From Corynebacterium imitans (lineage in GTDB: Bacteria; Actinomycetota; Actinomycetes; Mycobacteriales; Mycobacteriaceae): DNA of 64,000 nt. Below the pieces are notes generated by a model. The model searched no databases. It saw only the letters and a list, made by a program, of their open reading frames with translations, and had not been told where the DNA came from. The translations under genes were made by a program, and so were the position numbers. The stretch is from positions 819,660-883,659 of the forward strand of contig NZ_CP009211.1 in the NCBI RefSeq assembly GCF_000739455.1, read 5' to 3'. Shown here in pieces: positions 29,279 through 38,016 of this stretch. Position 1 is the stretch's first letter. Every line of letters begins with the position of its first letter.

Positions 29279-29590
29279 ATGAGCTCGATGTTTTCCACGC
29301 TGGCCGCCTCCGCCACCAACGCCACCAGTTTTGTGCTTGCTCAGGCACCGGCGGAAACGCCGGTCGGGCCGGACTTTGGCAAGGCCTCGCCGGTGGGGCT
29401 ATTGATCATCGTCGTGCTGGCTGCGGCGATCCTCACGCTCGGATACGCTTTTCACCGGCGCTTTTCCCGCTTCCGTCGCCGCCAGCAGTTCGCGCAAGCG
29501 CACGGCATTGATCCCTTCGATACGCAGGCGGTGGATAAGGCCATGGAGGAAGCTGGTGTCCTTGACCGGAGCAAGAAGCGCATCTTCTAG
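29279..29590 (+). CDS. Small membrane protein downstream of mca
   Basis: 103 residues with one clear transmembrane helix (VGLLIIVVLAAAILTLGYAF, about residues 40-60) and a basic C-terminal cytoplasmic tail (RFSRFRRRQQFAQAHGIDPFD). It has the position and shape of the conserved small protein between mca and the short Z-prenyl synthase in mycobacteria. Function is unknown. It is spaced 25 bases from mca and 26 from uppS, suggesting one operon. Confidence 0.8.
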   Translation: MSSMFSTLAASATNATSFVLAQAPAETPVGPDFGKASPVGLLIIVVLAAAILTLGYAFHRRFSRFRRRQQFAQAHGIDPFDTQAVDKAMEEAGVLDRSKKRIF

Positions 29591-29616
29591 CAGCGCCAAA
29601 AGGTAAGGTGAGGGGC

Positions 29617-30387
29617 GTGACTGTGCTGGAAAAAATCCTGTACCCGCTGTACGAGTACCGCCTGCGGCGCGAGCTGCGCGGCAAGAAGCGGCCGAAGCAC
29701 ATCGCCGTGATGGCCGACGGCAACCGCCGCTGGGCCCGCGAGGCCGGGCTGAGCGACATCTCGCAGGGGCACCGCGCGGGCGGGGCGAAAATTGGTGAGC
29801 TCGTGCGCTGGTGTGCCGAGATGGATGTGGACGTCGTCACGCTCTACCTGCTGTCCACGGAGAACCTCCAGCGCACTTCCGAAGAGGTCGAGCTGCTTTT
29901 CGACATCATCTCGGACGTCATCGACGGCCTCGCCACCGAGCACTACACGTGCCGAGTGCGCCTGGTTGGTCACCTTGACCTGTTGCCGGAGGACGTGGTG
30001 GCGCGCATGCAGCGCTCTGCGGCGTCGACTACGGGCAAGGCCGGGCTGACCGTCAACATCGCGGTGGGCTACGGCGGCCGCCAGGAGATTGTCGACGCGG
30101 TACGCGAGCTCATCCAGGACGAGGCGGGCAAGGGGGCCAGCGCCGCCGAAATCGCCGAGGCGGTCACGGTGGATTCCATCTCTGAGCACCTCTACACCTC
30201 TGGCCAGCCGGACCCGGATCTGGTCATCCGCACCTCGGGCGAGCAGCGCCTCTCCGGGTTTCTGCTGTGGCAGGCCGCGTACTCGGAGATCTGGTTCACC
30301 GACACCTACTGGCCGGCGTTCCGCAAGATCGATTTCTTGCGCGCATTGCGCGAGTACTCGCAGCGCTCGCGCCGCTTTGGTAAGTAG
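29617..30387 (+). CDS. Isoprenyl transferase, (2Z,6E)-farnesyl diphosphate synthase type (UppS/UPPS family)
   Basis: 256 residues. The family signature HIAVMADGNRRWA with catalytic Asp34 is present, as are GGRQEIVDA and the C-terminal RTSGEQRLSGFLLWQ...EIWFTDTYWPAF motifs. In this synteny (mca, small protein, then convergent coaA) the mycobacterial orthologue makes the short-chain Z-farnesyl diphosphate used for decaprenyl phosphate synthesis; chain length cannot be proved here. GTG at 29617 with an AGGTAAGGTGAGG purine stretch was chosen over GTG 29608. Confidence 0.88.
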   Translation: MTVLEKILYPLYEYRLRRELRGKKRPKHIAVMADGNRRWAREAGLSDISQGHRAGGAKIGELVRWCAEMDVDVVTLYLLSTENLQRTSEEVELLFDIISDVIDGLATEHYTCRVRLVGHLDLLPEDVVARMQRSAASTTGKAGLTVNIAVGYGGRQEIVDAVRELIQDEAGKGASAAEIAEAVTVDSISEHLYTSGQPDPDLVIRTSGEQRLSGFLLWQAAYSEIWFTDTYWPAFRKIDFLRALREYSQRSRRFGK

Positions 30388-30390
30388 CGC

Positions 30391-31326
30391 CTACATCTTG
30401 CGCATGCGCACCCGCTGCACGGTGTGGTCGAAGCCCTTGCGCAGCACCAGCGAGGCCCGCACCTTCGTCGGCAGGATGTTTTCCACCAGGTTAGGCAGGT
30501 TGATCGACTGCCACAGCTCGCGGGCTTCGCGCGAGGCGGCGGTGTCGTCAAGTCCCGCGTAGTTGGCAAAGTGCGCGCCCGGCTTCGTAAACGCGGTGTT
30601 GCGCAGCTTGAGGAAGCGCGAAATGTACCAGTGCTCGATGTGCTCGGTCGCGGCATCCACGTAGATGGAAAAGTCGAACAGGTCCGACACCATCAGCGTC
30701 GGCCCTGTCTGAAGCACGTTCAGGCCCTCCAGGATCAGGATGTCGGGCTGGCGGACCTCGATGAACTCGCCGGGCAAGATGTCGTAGGCGTTGTGCGAAT
30801 AGATCGGAGCCTTGACCACGGGCTTGCCCGATTTCACCTCGGTGACAAAACGCATGAGGTTACGACGGTCGTAGGACTCCGGGAACCCTTTCCTTGCCAT
30901 CAAGTTGCGCTCTTCCAGCACCGCGGTGGGGTAGAGGAAGCCGTCGGTGGTGATCAGATCTACCCGCGGGTGCGAATCCCACCTCTGCAGCAGCACCTGC
31001 AGCACGCGCGCGGTGGTCGATTTGCCCACCGCCACCGAGCCAGCCAGCCCGATAATGAAGGGCACATGCCCCGGGTCGCCGCCGATGAAGGTCTCGGTGG
31101 CGTTGGTGAGCTTCTGGCGCGCCCGCACCTGCAGGTGGATCAGGCGAGAGAGGGGGAGGTAGATGTCCGCGACTTCCTGGAGATCCAGGTTCTCGCCGAT
31201 ACCGCTGAGTTTTTCTACCTCGTCTGCGGTGAGCACCTGCGGCATCTTCGCGCGCCGCTTGCGCCAATCATCGCGGTGGAAATCCAGATACGGGCTGGAA
31301 TCGAAGCCCCGTGCGCCTTGAGCCAT
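30391..31326 (-). CDS. coaA: Type I pantothenate kinase
   Basis: First step of coenzyme A synthesis. The 311-residue protein has the P-loop GSVAVGKS at residues 96-103, the RRNLMRFV segment and IYVDA...[10 protein letters not shown] near the C-terminus. ATG 31326 was chosen; an ATG seven codons upstream is also possible. It is convergent with uppS with only 3 bases between the two stop codons. Confidence 0.95.
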   Translation of the reverse strand: MAQGARGFDSSPYLDFHRDDWRKRRAKMPQVLTADEVEKLSGIGENLDLQEVADIYLPLSRLIHLQVRARQKLTNATETFIGGDPGHVPFIIGLAGSVAVGKSTTARVLQVLLQRWDSHPRVDLITTDGFLYPTAVLEERNLMARKGFPESYDRRNLMRFVTEVKSGKPVVKAPIYSHNAYDILPGEFIEVRQPDILILEGLNVLQTGPTLMVSDLFDFSIYVDAATEHIEHWYISRFLKLRNTAFTKPGAHFANYAGLDDTAASREARELWQSINLPNLVENILPTKVRASLVLRKGFDHTVQRVRMRKM

Positions 31327-31477
31327 GCCAGCTATTCTTCCATCCACCGATGGGAGCAGGTGAATACAGGTGGCCCCGCGCGCAGGGTCGGCCGTTTATA
31401 CTGCTAGCCAGCGGCCGTGTTTTTGAAGCGGCTGTGCAGAATTGCTACTTAAATACAAGTGAAAGGACCCGGAGCAC

Positions 31478-32770
31478 GTGTCTGATGACTTCCGCTACCA
31501 GGATCTCGCCACCTTTGATCCAGAGGTGCACGACGCCATTGTCAACGAGCTGAGCAGGCAGCGCAACACTCTGGAGATGATCGCCTCCGAGAACTTCGTG
31601 CCGCGTGCCGTCCTGCAGGCGCAGGGCTCCGTGCTGACCAACAAGTACGCCGAGGGGTACCCGGGCAAGCGCTACTACGGCGGCTGCGAGCACGTCGACG
31701 TGGTCGAGGAGCTGGCGATCGAGCGCGCCAAGGAGGTCTTTGGCGCGAAGTTTGCCAACGTGCAGCCGCACTCCGGCGCGCAGGCGAACGCGGCAGTGCT
31801 CATGGCGCTCGCGGAGCCGGGGGACACCATCCTCGGCCTGAGCCTGGCGCACGGTGGACACCTCACCCACGGCATGAAGATCAACTTCTCCGGCCGCCTC
31901 TACAACGTCGCTGCCTACGAGGTGGAAAAGGATACCCACACCATCGACATGGCGAAGCTGCGCGAGCAGGCGCGCGAGGTCAAGCCGAAGGTGATCATCG
32001 CCGGCTGGTCCGCGTACCCGCGCCACGAGGACTTCGCTGAGTTCCGCTCCATTGCCGACGAGGTCGGTGCCTACCTGTGGGTCGACATGGCCCACTTCGC
32101 TGGCCTGGTTGCCGCCGGTGTGCACCCCTCCCCGGTGCCGCACGCTCACGTGGTCTCTTCCACCGTGCACAAGACGATCGGCGGCCCGCGCTCCGGTTTC
32201 ATCCTCACCAACGACGAGGACCTGCACAAGAAGCTCAACTCCGCGGTCTTCCCCGGCCAGCAGGGCGGCCCGCTCATGCACGTCATTGCGGCGAAGGCCA
32301 CCGCGTTCAAGATCGCGGGCATGCCCGAGTTCAAGGACCGTCAGGAGCGCACCATCGAGGGCGCACGCATCCTTGCCGAGCGCCTGACCCAGCCGGATGC
32401 GAAGGAGGCTGGCGTCGACGTCGTCTCCGGCGGCACCGACGTGCACCTGGTGCTCGCGGATCTGCGCAACTCTGAGATGGACGGCCAGCAGGCAGAGGAC
32501 CTGCTGCACAGCGTGGGTATTACCGTCAACCGCAACGCCGTGCCGTTCGACCCGCGCCCGCCGAAGGTCACCTCCGGCCTGCGCATCGGTACTTCGGCGC
32601 TGGCAACCCGCGGCTTCGGCAAGGAAGACTTCATCGAGGTCGCCGAGATCATCGCCGAGACCCTGATCAAGGGCGAGGCTGCCGACGTCGAGGCGCTGCA
32701 CGCCCGCGTCGACAAGCTGGCGGAGAAGTACCCGCTCTACCCAGAGCTGGAAGACTGGAAGATGCTCTAG
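31478..32770 (+). CDS. glyA: Serine hydroxymethyltransferase
   Basis: Interconverts serine and glycine and supplies one-carbon units on tetrahydrofolate. The 430 residues include [20 protein letters not shown] near the N-terminus and the PLP lysine in [15 protein letters not shown] near residue 230. The start is GTG at 31478 after CCGGAGC. No riboswitch is visible in the 150-bp space that separates it from the divergent coaA. Its stop overlaps the convergent DUF5997 gene by 4 bases. Confidence 0.97.
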   Translation: MSDDFRYQDLATFDPEVHDAIVNELSRQRNTLEMIASENFVPRAVLQAQGSVLTNKYAEGYPGKRYYGGCEHVDVVEELAIERAKEVFGAKFANVQPHSGAQANAAVLMALAEPGDTILGLSLAHGGHLTHGMKINFSGRLYNVAAYEVEKDTHTIDMAKLREQAREVKPKVIIAGWSAYPRHEDFAEFRSIADEVGAYLWVDMAHFAGLVAAGVHPSPVPHAHVVSSTVHKTIGGPRSGFILTNDEDLHKKLNSAVFPGQQGGPLMHVIAAKATAFKIAGMPEFKDRQERTIEGARILAERLTQPDAKEAGVDVVSGGTDVHLVLADLRNSEMDGQQAEDLLHSVGITVNRNAVPFDPRPPKVTSGLRIGTSALATRGFGKEDFIEVAEIIAETLIKGEAADVEALHARVDKLAEKYPLYPELEDWKML

Positions 32771-33126
32771 GCTTCTTCTTCGTGACCGCGCTGCGCGGCG
32801 AGCGCGGCGCGGGCTTCGCGCAGCCAATCAGGCTGATTCTTGAGCAGCTCGCTGATCTCTGCGGTGGTCAGCGGGCGATCCATCTCGTGCTTCTTCAGCG
32901 CAGTAATGGAGATGCCGAGCTTGCGCGCCACCTCCGGCCGCGGATGCGGGCCGTTAAGCCGCAGCTCTTTGAGCCACTCCGGCGGGTTGTGCTGAAGTTC
33001 GCGCAGCTCAGCGTGGGTGACCGCCCCTTCCTGAAACTCCTGCGGAGTGGCGGGCAGGTACACGCCCAGCTTCTTGGCGGCGGTTTCCGGCTTCATGGCC
33101 GTGCTCGACGGCGTCTTCTGAGTCAT
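32767..33126 (-). CDS. DUF5997 family protein
   Basis: A 119-residue protein with repeated helix-turn-helix-like segments: [38 protein letters not shown] and [20 protein letters not shown]. The [18 protein letters not shown] start is typical of the actinobacterial DUF5997 family, of unknown function, which commonly neighbours the LysR-substrate-domain-like gene found here. The two genes are divergent with 24 bases between start codons, so their promoters must overlap the coding ends. Confidence 0.75.
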   Translation of the reverse strand: MTQKTPSSTAMKPETAAKKLGVYLPATPQEFQEGAVTHAELRELQHNPPEWLKELRLNGPHPRPEVARKLGISITALKKHEMDRPLTTAEISELLKNQPDWLREARAALAAQRGHEEEA

Positions 33127-33150
33127 GCTGCACACGGTAGCATTCTGTGC

Positions 33151-33831
33151 ATGCTCTCATTCGCCTTCGTCACCGGTGCCGCGCCGGGCAAGTGGATCCG
33201 CCGCTACCAGCAGGCCACCGGGGATCGCATCGAGGCGGTCGATTCGCCCGACCCCTGGGCTTTGCTTATCGACGCCCCGTCGTCCCCACCCCCCGTCGCC
33301 CTCATCCGCCTCCCCGATCCCCGTCTCGACGAGCGAAGCGATGACTTTCACGTGGTGCGCCTCTACGAGGAAGCACCAGGGGTCGCGGTGCCGAAGGACT
33401 CCGTGTACGCCGAAGTAGGGGAGAAGGTCGCCGAGCGTGACCTGGAAGGCGAACACGTCAACCTGGCGTTTTCGCAACGCCCAGACGTTGCTGCGGTGCG
33501 CGAGGCGCTGCAGGTCGTGGCCGCGAACGTCGGCATCGCTTATGGCCCGCTGCCGCTTTTGAACCACCTCTCGAAAAAACAGGTGGTGCCCCTCGAGGTG
33601 ACCGGCCCTTCGGTAGCGCCGACGCCAGTAGCCCTCGTGTGGCGGAAAAACGACGACTGTGATGCGATCCAGGATTTCGTCGGCATCACCAAGGGGCGCT
33701 CCGTGCGCTCTTCACGCACGACCCAGGCGGCCAAACCGGAGAAGAAGCCTCCCAAGGTGCATAGCAGCGCTGTGCGCAAGGGGAAGCCGAGAAAACACCC
33801 CCGTAAGGGTGTGAAGCGGCGGCGTCGATAG
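33151..33831 (+). CDS. LysR-substrate-binding-domain-like protein with basic tail
   Basis: 226 residues. SFAFVTGAAPGKWIRRYQ and GIAYGPLPLLNHLSKKQVVPLEV look like the two lobes of a periplasmic-binding or LysR effector fold, but no N-terminal DNA-binding domain is present. The last ~45 residues are strongly basic (KGKPRKHPRKGVKRRRR), suggesting nucleic acid binding. The ATG at 33151 lies next to the divergent DUF5997 start. Function is unknown. Confidence 0.72.
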   Translation: MLSFAFVTGAAPGKWIRRYQQATGDRIEAVDSPDPWALLIDAPSSPPPVALIRLPDPRLDERSDDFHVVRLYEEAPGVAVPKDSVYAEVGEKVAERDLEGEHVNLAFSQRPDVAAVREALQVVAANVGIAYGPLPLLNHLSKKQVVPLEVTGPSVAPTPVALVWRKNDDCDAIQDFVGITKGRSVRSSRTTQAAKPEKKPPKVHSSAVRKGKPRKHPRKGVKRRRR

Positions 33832-33895
33832 CTGGTGTTTGCATAATGGGGGAGTAAGAAAAACGGTACAAAAAGGTATGAAAGAGAGTTTTTGT

Positions 33896-34492
33896 ATGGC
33901 TATCTCGCGCAAGCTTATCGCGTCCGCAGCGGCATTGTCCCTGGCAACCGGCTTGGTTGCATGCTCTTCCGATGACGCCGAGAGCACGGACACGACTTCG
34001 GTCGTCGAGGAGACGGCGACCGAGGTTGACACCGCAACCGAAACCGCTGGCGCGGACGCAAGTGATGCTGAAGACGCTGAGGGCACCGAGGCTGCTGACG
34101 CTGAGGGCGAAGACGGCGACACCACGCAGATCGCCACCGCCGACGGTGAGACTGTGATGGCACCGTCTGCCCTGGCAGCCGCGATGGACAAGTACGCCGA
34201 CCCGGCCTGGGGTGAGCCGGTAGCGGTGGAGGAGACCGAGAACGGCTGGATCGTCTCCTACGACGGCGAGCACTACGTCACGTGGAACGAGAACACTGGT
34301 GGCGCACCGATTTGGGGTGAAATCGCCAACGAGTGGATTAACGGTAACCATGAGTCGACCCTGGGCTTCCCCAAGGAGGCGGAGACTCCGCTGCCGTCTG
34401 AGTCCGGCTGGATCCAGGAATTCGAGCACGGCACCATTGAGTGGACCCGCGGCGAAGACGGTGCTTTCGCGCCGATTATCAACGAGGCATAA
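33896..34492 (+). CDS. LGFP-repeat lipoprotein
   Basis: 198 residues. A lipobox ends at Cys23 (GLVAC) and is followed by a Thr/Glu/Ala-rich linker. The C-terminal half has a WGEIANEWINGNHESTLGFPKEAE repeat of the LGFP type, and a weaker one before it. LGFP repeats occur in corynebacterial cell-envelope proteins and are thought to bind wall glycans. ATG 33896 follows AAAGAGAG; an upstream in-frame ATG at 33878 would add MKESFC. A terminator follows. Confidence 0.82.
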   Translation: MAISRKLIASAAALSLATGLVACSSDDAESTDTTSVVEETATEVDTATETAGADASDAEDAEGTEAADAEGEDGDTTQIATADGETVMAPSALAAAMDKYADPAWGEPVAVEETENGWIVSYDGEHYVTWNENTGGAPIWGEIANEWINGNHESTLGFPKEAETPLPSESGWIQEFEHGTIEWTRGEDGAFAPIINEA

Positions 34493-34539
34493 CGCCTGTT
34501 TGCACACCTCACCCGGGGTGCGAAGCGGGTGGTGAAAAC

Positions 34540-34572
34540 AAGCCCTCTGCGCAGTTTGCGCGAGGGCTTTTT
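34540..34572 (+). terminator. Intrinsic terminator after the LGFP lipoprotein gene
   Basis: AAGCCCTC and GAGGGCTT flank a TGCGCA...TGCGC inner stem, followed by TTTTT. It separates the lipoprotein gene from the acetyltransferase gene. Confidence 0.88.
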
Positions 34573-34582
34573 GCACGTGAGA

Positions 34583-35122
34583 ATGGAGCGCATGACCAAA
34601 AACGGTTTCAACATTCGTCCAATGCGCCCAGAGGACTACACGCAGGTCAGGGCGATCTATGAAATGGGCCTGAGCACAGGAAACGCCACCTACGAGACGC
34701 GTGGTCAGACGTGGGAGGAATTTTCCCGCGGGAAGATCATCGAGACCGCTTTTGTAGCCGTGGATGCCGAGAACGATGAGAAGATCCTCGGCTGGGTGGC
34801 GGCCGCGAAGGCGTCTTCGCGCAGTGTCTTCCACGGCGTGGTCGAGGACTCGATCTACACGCACCCGGATTCGCGCGGGATGGGCGTCTCCGGTGCCCTT
34901 TTAGACAAGCTCATCGCCACCTGCATCGAGCTGGACAAATGGTCCATCCACTCGTGGATCTTCCCGGAGAACACGGGTTCTGCCGGGCTACACATCTCGC
35001 GCGGTTTTGAAAAGGTTGGCACCTTCCACCACATGGCGAAGATGACCTACGGCGAGAAGGCCGGGGAGTGGCGCGACTCTGACATTTACGAGCTCCTGCT
35101 TCCCAAGCCCGATCAGAAGTAA
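34583..35122 (+). CDS. GNAT-family N-acetyltransferase (phosphinothricin acetyltransferase-like)
   Basis: 179 residues. FNIRPMRPEDYTQVRAIYEMGL at the start, EDSIYTHPDSRGMGVSGALL (acetyl-CoA pyrophosphate loop) and GFEKVGTFHHMAKM near the end match the Pat/YncA branch of GNAT enzymes, which acetylate phosphinothricin, methionine sulfoximine or similar amines. The exact substrate is unknown. ATG 34583 or ATG 34592 could be the start; neither has a strong ribosome-binding site. Confidence 0.82.
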   Translation: MERMTKNGFNIRPMRPEDYTQVRAIYEMGLSTGNATYETRGQTWEEFSRGKIIETAFVAVDAENDEKILGWVAAAKASSRSVFHGVVEDSIYTHPDSRGMGVSGALLDKLIATCIELDKWSIHSWIFPENTGSAGLHISRGFEKVGTFHHMAKMTYGEKAGEWRDSDIYELLLPKPDQK

Positions 35123-35203
35123 GGTGTAGCCGCAAATCATCCGATCGGTCGATGTTGACAGTGTCTGACCAGGCCTACTGTCGGAATCGTCGAAAGGATG
35201 ATC

Positions 35204-36829
35204 GTGAGCACGCTGAATACTCAAACCGCGAATCGGTGGAAAGCCCTTGCCGTCCTTGCCTTCGGGCTGGCGCTGATAGTCATGGACGGGACGATCGTCG
35301 GCGTGGCGCTGCCAACGATGATCTCCGCCCTGGATCTCAGCCTGACCAACGCGCAGTGGGTCAACGCGATCTACAACGTGATCTTCGCCGCCCTGCTTTT
35401 AGGCTCGGGCAGGCTTGGTGACCGCATCGGCCGACGCACGACTTTCGCCGCGGGCGTGATCCTCTTCGTCGGCGGTTCGCTCCTCGCCGCGGCGGCCAAT
35501 GGCGCAGGCAGCCTCATCGCTGCCCGCACGGTCCAGGGCGTCGGCGGCGCGCTGGTGCTGCCGGCGACGCTGTCCTCGGTCAACTCGCTGTTCAGCGGCA
35601 AGGACCGCGCCGCGGCTTTCGGCGTCTGGGGCGCGGTGATGAGCGGCACGGCTGCGCTCGGCCCACTGCTCGGCGGTGTGCTCACGGAATACGCCTCCTG
35701 GCGCTGGATCTTCTGGGTGAACCTCCCGCTGGGCGCGCTCGTGCTCGCGGGCATCTTCGCGTGGGTGCCGCAGACCTACGGCAAACGCGACGCCCGCGGC
35801 GTGGACGTCGACGGCCTGCTCACCTCAGCAATCGGCTTCGGGCTGATCGTCTTCGGTCTGATTGAGGCGACCACGCTCGGCTGGTGGACCAAGAAGGAGA
35901 CCCTCCAAAATGGCAGCTGGTCGTGGCCGGAGCAGTGGTCGATCTCGCCGGTACCCGTAGCTCTTGGCACCGGGATCGTGTTCATCGGGCTCTTTGTCCG
36001 CTGGGAGCTGCACCGCGCGCGCAACGGCCGCGACGCGCTACTGGACCTACACCTGTTCAAGGTCGGCACCTTCTCCTGGGGCAACCTCACCGCCGCGACC
36101 GTGGCGATCGGGGAGTTCTCCCTGATGTTCGTCCTCCCGCTCTTCCTCATCAATGCGGTCGGCTTATCGACGCTTACCACCGGCCTCGTCCTCGCCGCAA
36201 TGGCACTCGGCGCCTTCGCCTCCGGGGCCGCCGCCCGCCACCTCGCCGCGCGGCTGACCGCGCCCGGCGTCGTTGTACTGGGCCTGGGCCTCGAGGTCGT
36301 CGGCGTGGCGCTGCTGGCCTGGCTGGTCGGCGCGCAGGCGGCGACGTGGTGGCTGGTCGCCGCGCTCGTGCTGTACGGCATCGGACTCGGCCTGGCGTCC
36401 GCGCAGCTGACCTCGACGGTGCTGCGCGACATCCCGGAAGAACTCTCCGGCGCCGGCTCCGCCACCCAGTCGACGGTCCGCCAGCTCGGCTCCGCCCTCG
36501 GCGCCGCGATCGCCGGCTCCGCGCTGGCGGCGGCGATGGCCCGCACCATCCCCGCGGCGCTCGAGGGCTTGCCCCCGCAGCTTCTCGACGGCCTCTCGCA
36601 CGCCACCCAAGCCTCCGCCGGCTCCACCATCGCGCAGCTTCGCGACGCCGCGCCCAACGACCCCCTCGTCGCACCGCTCGGCAGCGCACGCGACGCCATC
36701 GTGGAGAGCCTCTCCACCGCGTTCGCACACTCTGCGGCCTGGTCCATCGGTTTCTCTGCAGCCTTCCTGGTACTCGGCCTTCTCGGCGCGCTGATGGTGC
36801 AGCGCCAATCTGCAAACGCCCAACCATGA
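35204..36829 (+). CDS. DHA2-family MFS drug exporter (14-TMS type)
   Basis: 541 residues with about fourteen hydrophobic segments. LIVMDGTIVGVALPTM is motif D1, GRLGDRIGRR is motif A, and ARTVQGVGGALVLPATLS together with GPLLGGVLTEYASWRWIFWVNLP is motif C of EmrB/QacA-type proton-coupled exporters. The start is probably GTG at 35204, six bases after AAAGGA, rather than the ATG at 35198 that overlaps that site. A TTGACA box lies at 35154-35159. The C-terminal third is very Ala-rich. Confidence 0.88.
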   Translation: MSTLNTQTANRWKALAVLAFGLALIVMDGTIVGVALPTMISALDLSLTNAQWVNAIYNVIFAALLLGSGRLGDRIGRRTTFAAGVILFVGGSLLAAAANGAGSLIAARTVQGVGGALVLPATLSSVNSLFSGKDRAAAFGVWGAVMSGTAALGPLLGGVLTEYASWRWIFWVNLPLGALVLAGIFAWVPQTYGKRDARGVDVDGLLTSAIGFGLIVFGLIEATTLGWWTKKETLQNGSWSWPEQWSISPVPVALGTGIVFIGLFVRWELHRARNGRDALLDLHLFKVGTFSWGNLTAATVAIGEFSLMFVLPLFLINAVGLSTLTTGLVLAAMALGAFASGAAARHLAARLTAPGVVVLGLGLEVVGVALLAWLVGAQAATWWLVAALVLYGIGLGLASAQLTSTVLRDIPEELSGAGSATQSTVRQLGSALGAAIAGSALAAAMARTIPAALEGLPPQLLDGLSHATQASAGSTIAQLRDAAPNDPLVAPLGSARDAIVESLSTAFAHSAAWSIGFSAAFLVLGLLGALMVQRQSANAQP

Positions 36830-36931
36830 TTAGACGCGTGTTTTGGCTCGTTGGTTCCGTTTCCGACCAATAGTGGGTGTATTCTCACATTTGCTTGTTT
36901 TTGCAGGTGAGCGTGGTTTATCGTCGGAGCC

Positions 36932-37960
36932 ATGACAGATTTGGATGCACTTGCTTTGGTTGACCGCTGCGGTTTCGACTTCGTTGCCGCTGCGGCCGGA
37001 CTCGAGCTTGCCCAAATCCAGGCACACGGCATCCAATCAGATCGCGCCAAACAACTCCGCGACACCGCCTCGGTGCTGTGCGGGAAAACCTCACACACCA
37101 AGTACCAGGCCCGCGCCCAAGAAGGCGCGCGTGTGCATGGCCATAGGTTGGACACGCTGGCCTACATCACCCGCTCTGCCCGCTCGCTGAAGGATGTGAC
37201 GAAGCGCTGGCACTACATCGAGCGCTTGTGCAACACCGCCGGCGACCTGGCGCGCATCCGGCGTGTGGCCGCAGAACTCAAAGCAGAGCTGCAGGCACCG
37301 GAACCGCGCACCCCGAAAGCACGGGTCACCCACCACGGGGATGGGTTTGCCACCCTGCGGCTGACCGGGCCCGCCGCCGACGTCCAGGGCGTCTTTGATG
37401 CCGCGAAGAACGACGTCACAGGCTGGCTGAACGGCGGGTGCCCGAAAGCCGACTACCTGGTGCGGGTGACCGCCAACCTTGACCTTGGCGACTACCTGCG
37501 CATCATTGCCGGCGAAGGCAACGATGTGCAGGTGCATTTTGATAATGGGGTGATCGTCTCTGGTGAGGAGTTTGTGCGCATGCAGCTCGAAGACATCGGG
37601 GCGATCATCCTGATTGGGGTGATGGACGGGCCGGTCAACGCGTATCATGCGCGTTTTGCCACCCCGAAGCACCGAGAAGTCATGCTTGCCGACTCCACCA
37701 CCTGCACCTGGAAAGGCTGCAACGCTCCCGCCTCTGAGTGCGATGCCCACCACATGGTCGAACACCAACACGGCGGCGAGACCACACCATCCAACCTGGG
37801 GTGGTTGTGTAAGTACCACAACTCGCAGGCCGCCCGCGGCACCCGGGGTCACACCGAAAGACTCGACGGACAGATTGTCTACGTCTCACCCTATGGGAAT
37901 GTCACCGCCACCGGCACCGACCACAAAGCCCGAGCCGACAACCGAAAACCACCCGACTAA
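36932..37960 (+). CDS. HNH endonuclease-domain protein (DUF222/13E12-repeat type)
   Basis: 342 residues. The N-terminal helical region is of the DUF222 kind. The C-terminal HNH zinc-finger nuclease (CTWKGCNAPASECDAHHMVEHQHGGETTPSNLGWLCKYHN, about residues 262-302) keeps both CxxC-like ligands, the His-His pair and Asn. Such proteins occur in many copies in corynebacteria and mycobacteria and may be mobile. A plus-strand terminator is not evident; the hairpin behind it serves the minus strand. Confidence 0.82.
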   Translation: MTDLDALALVDRCGFDFVAAAAGLELAQIQAHGIQSDRAKQLRDTASVLCGKTSHTKYQARAQEGARVHGHRLDTLAYITRSARSLKDVTKRWHYIERLCNTAGDLARIRRVAAELKAELQAPEPRTPKARVTHHGDGFATLRLTGPAADVQGVFDAAKNDVTGWLNGGCPKADYLVRVTANLDLGDYLRIIAGEGNDVQVHFDNGVIVSGEEFVRMQLEDIGAIILIGVMDGPVNAYHARFATPKHREVMLADSTTCTWKGCNAPASECDAHHMVEHQHGGETTPSNLGWLCKYHNSQAARGTRGHTERLDGQIVYVSPYGNVTATGTDHKARADNRKPPD

Positions 37961-37970
37961 ACCCCCACCC

Positions 37971-38005
37971 AAAAAAGCCCGCGCGCCAGCAAAAACCGGC
38001 GCGCC
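37971..38005 (-). terminator. Intrinsic terminator of the minus-strand MFS gene
   Basis: GCGCGCC (37981-37987) pairs with GGCGCGC (37998-38004). Read on the minus strand the hairpin is followed by GGGCTTTTTT. It ends the TetR-MFS transcript. Confidence 0.8.
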
Positions 38006-38016
38006 ACAGGCATGCC

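Noticed and set aside
31327..31477. Possible riboswitch between coaA and glyA
   Set aside because: The space is short and must hold two promoters; no glycine, SAM or folate aptamer pattern could be seen.
34501..34536. CACC...GGTG complementarity after the LGFP lipoprotein as a second terminator
   Set aside because: Weak stem without a T tract; the hairpin at 34540-34572 is the real terminator.
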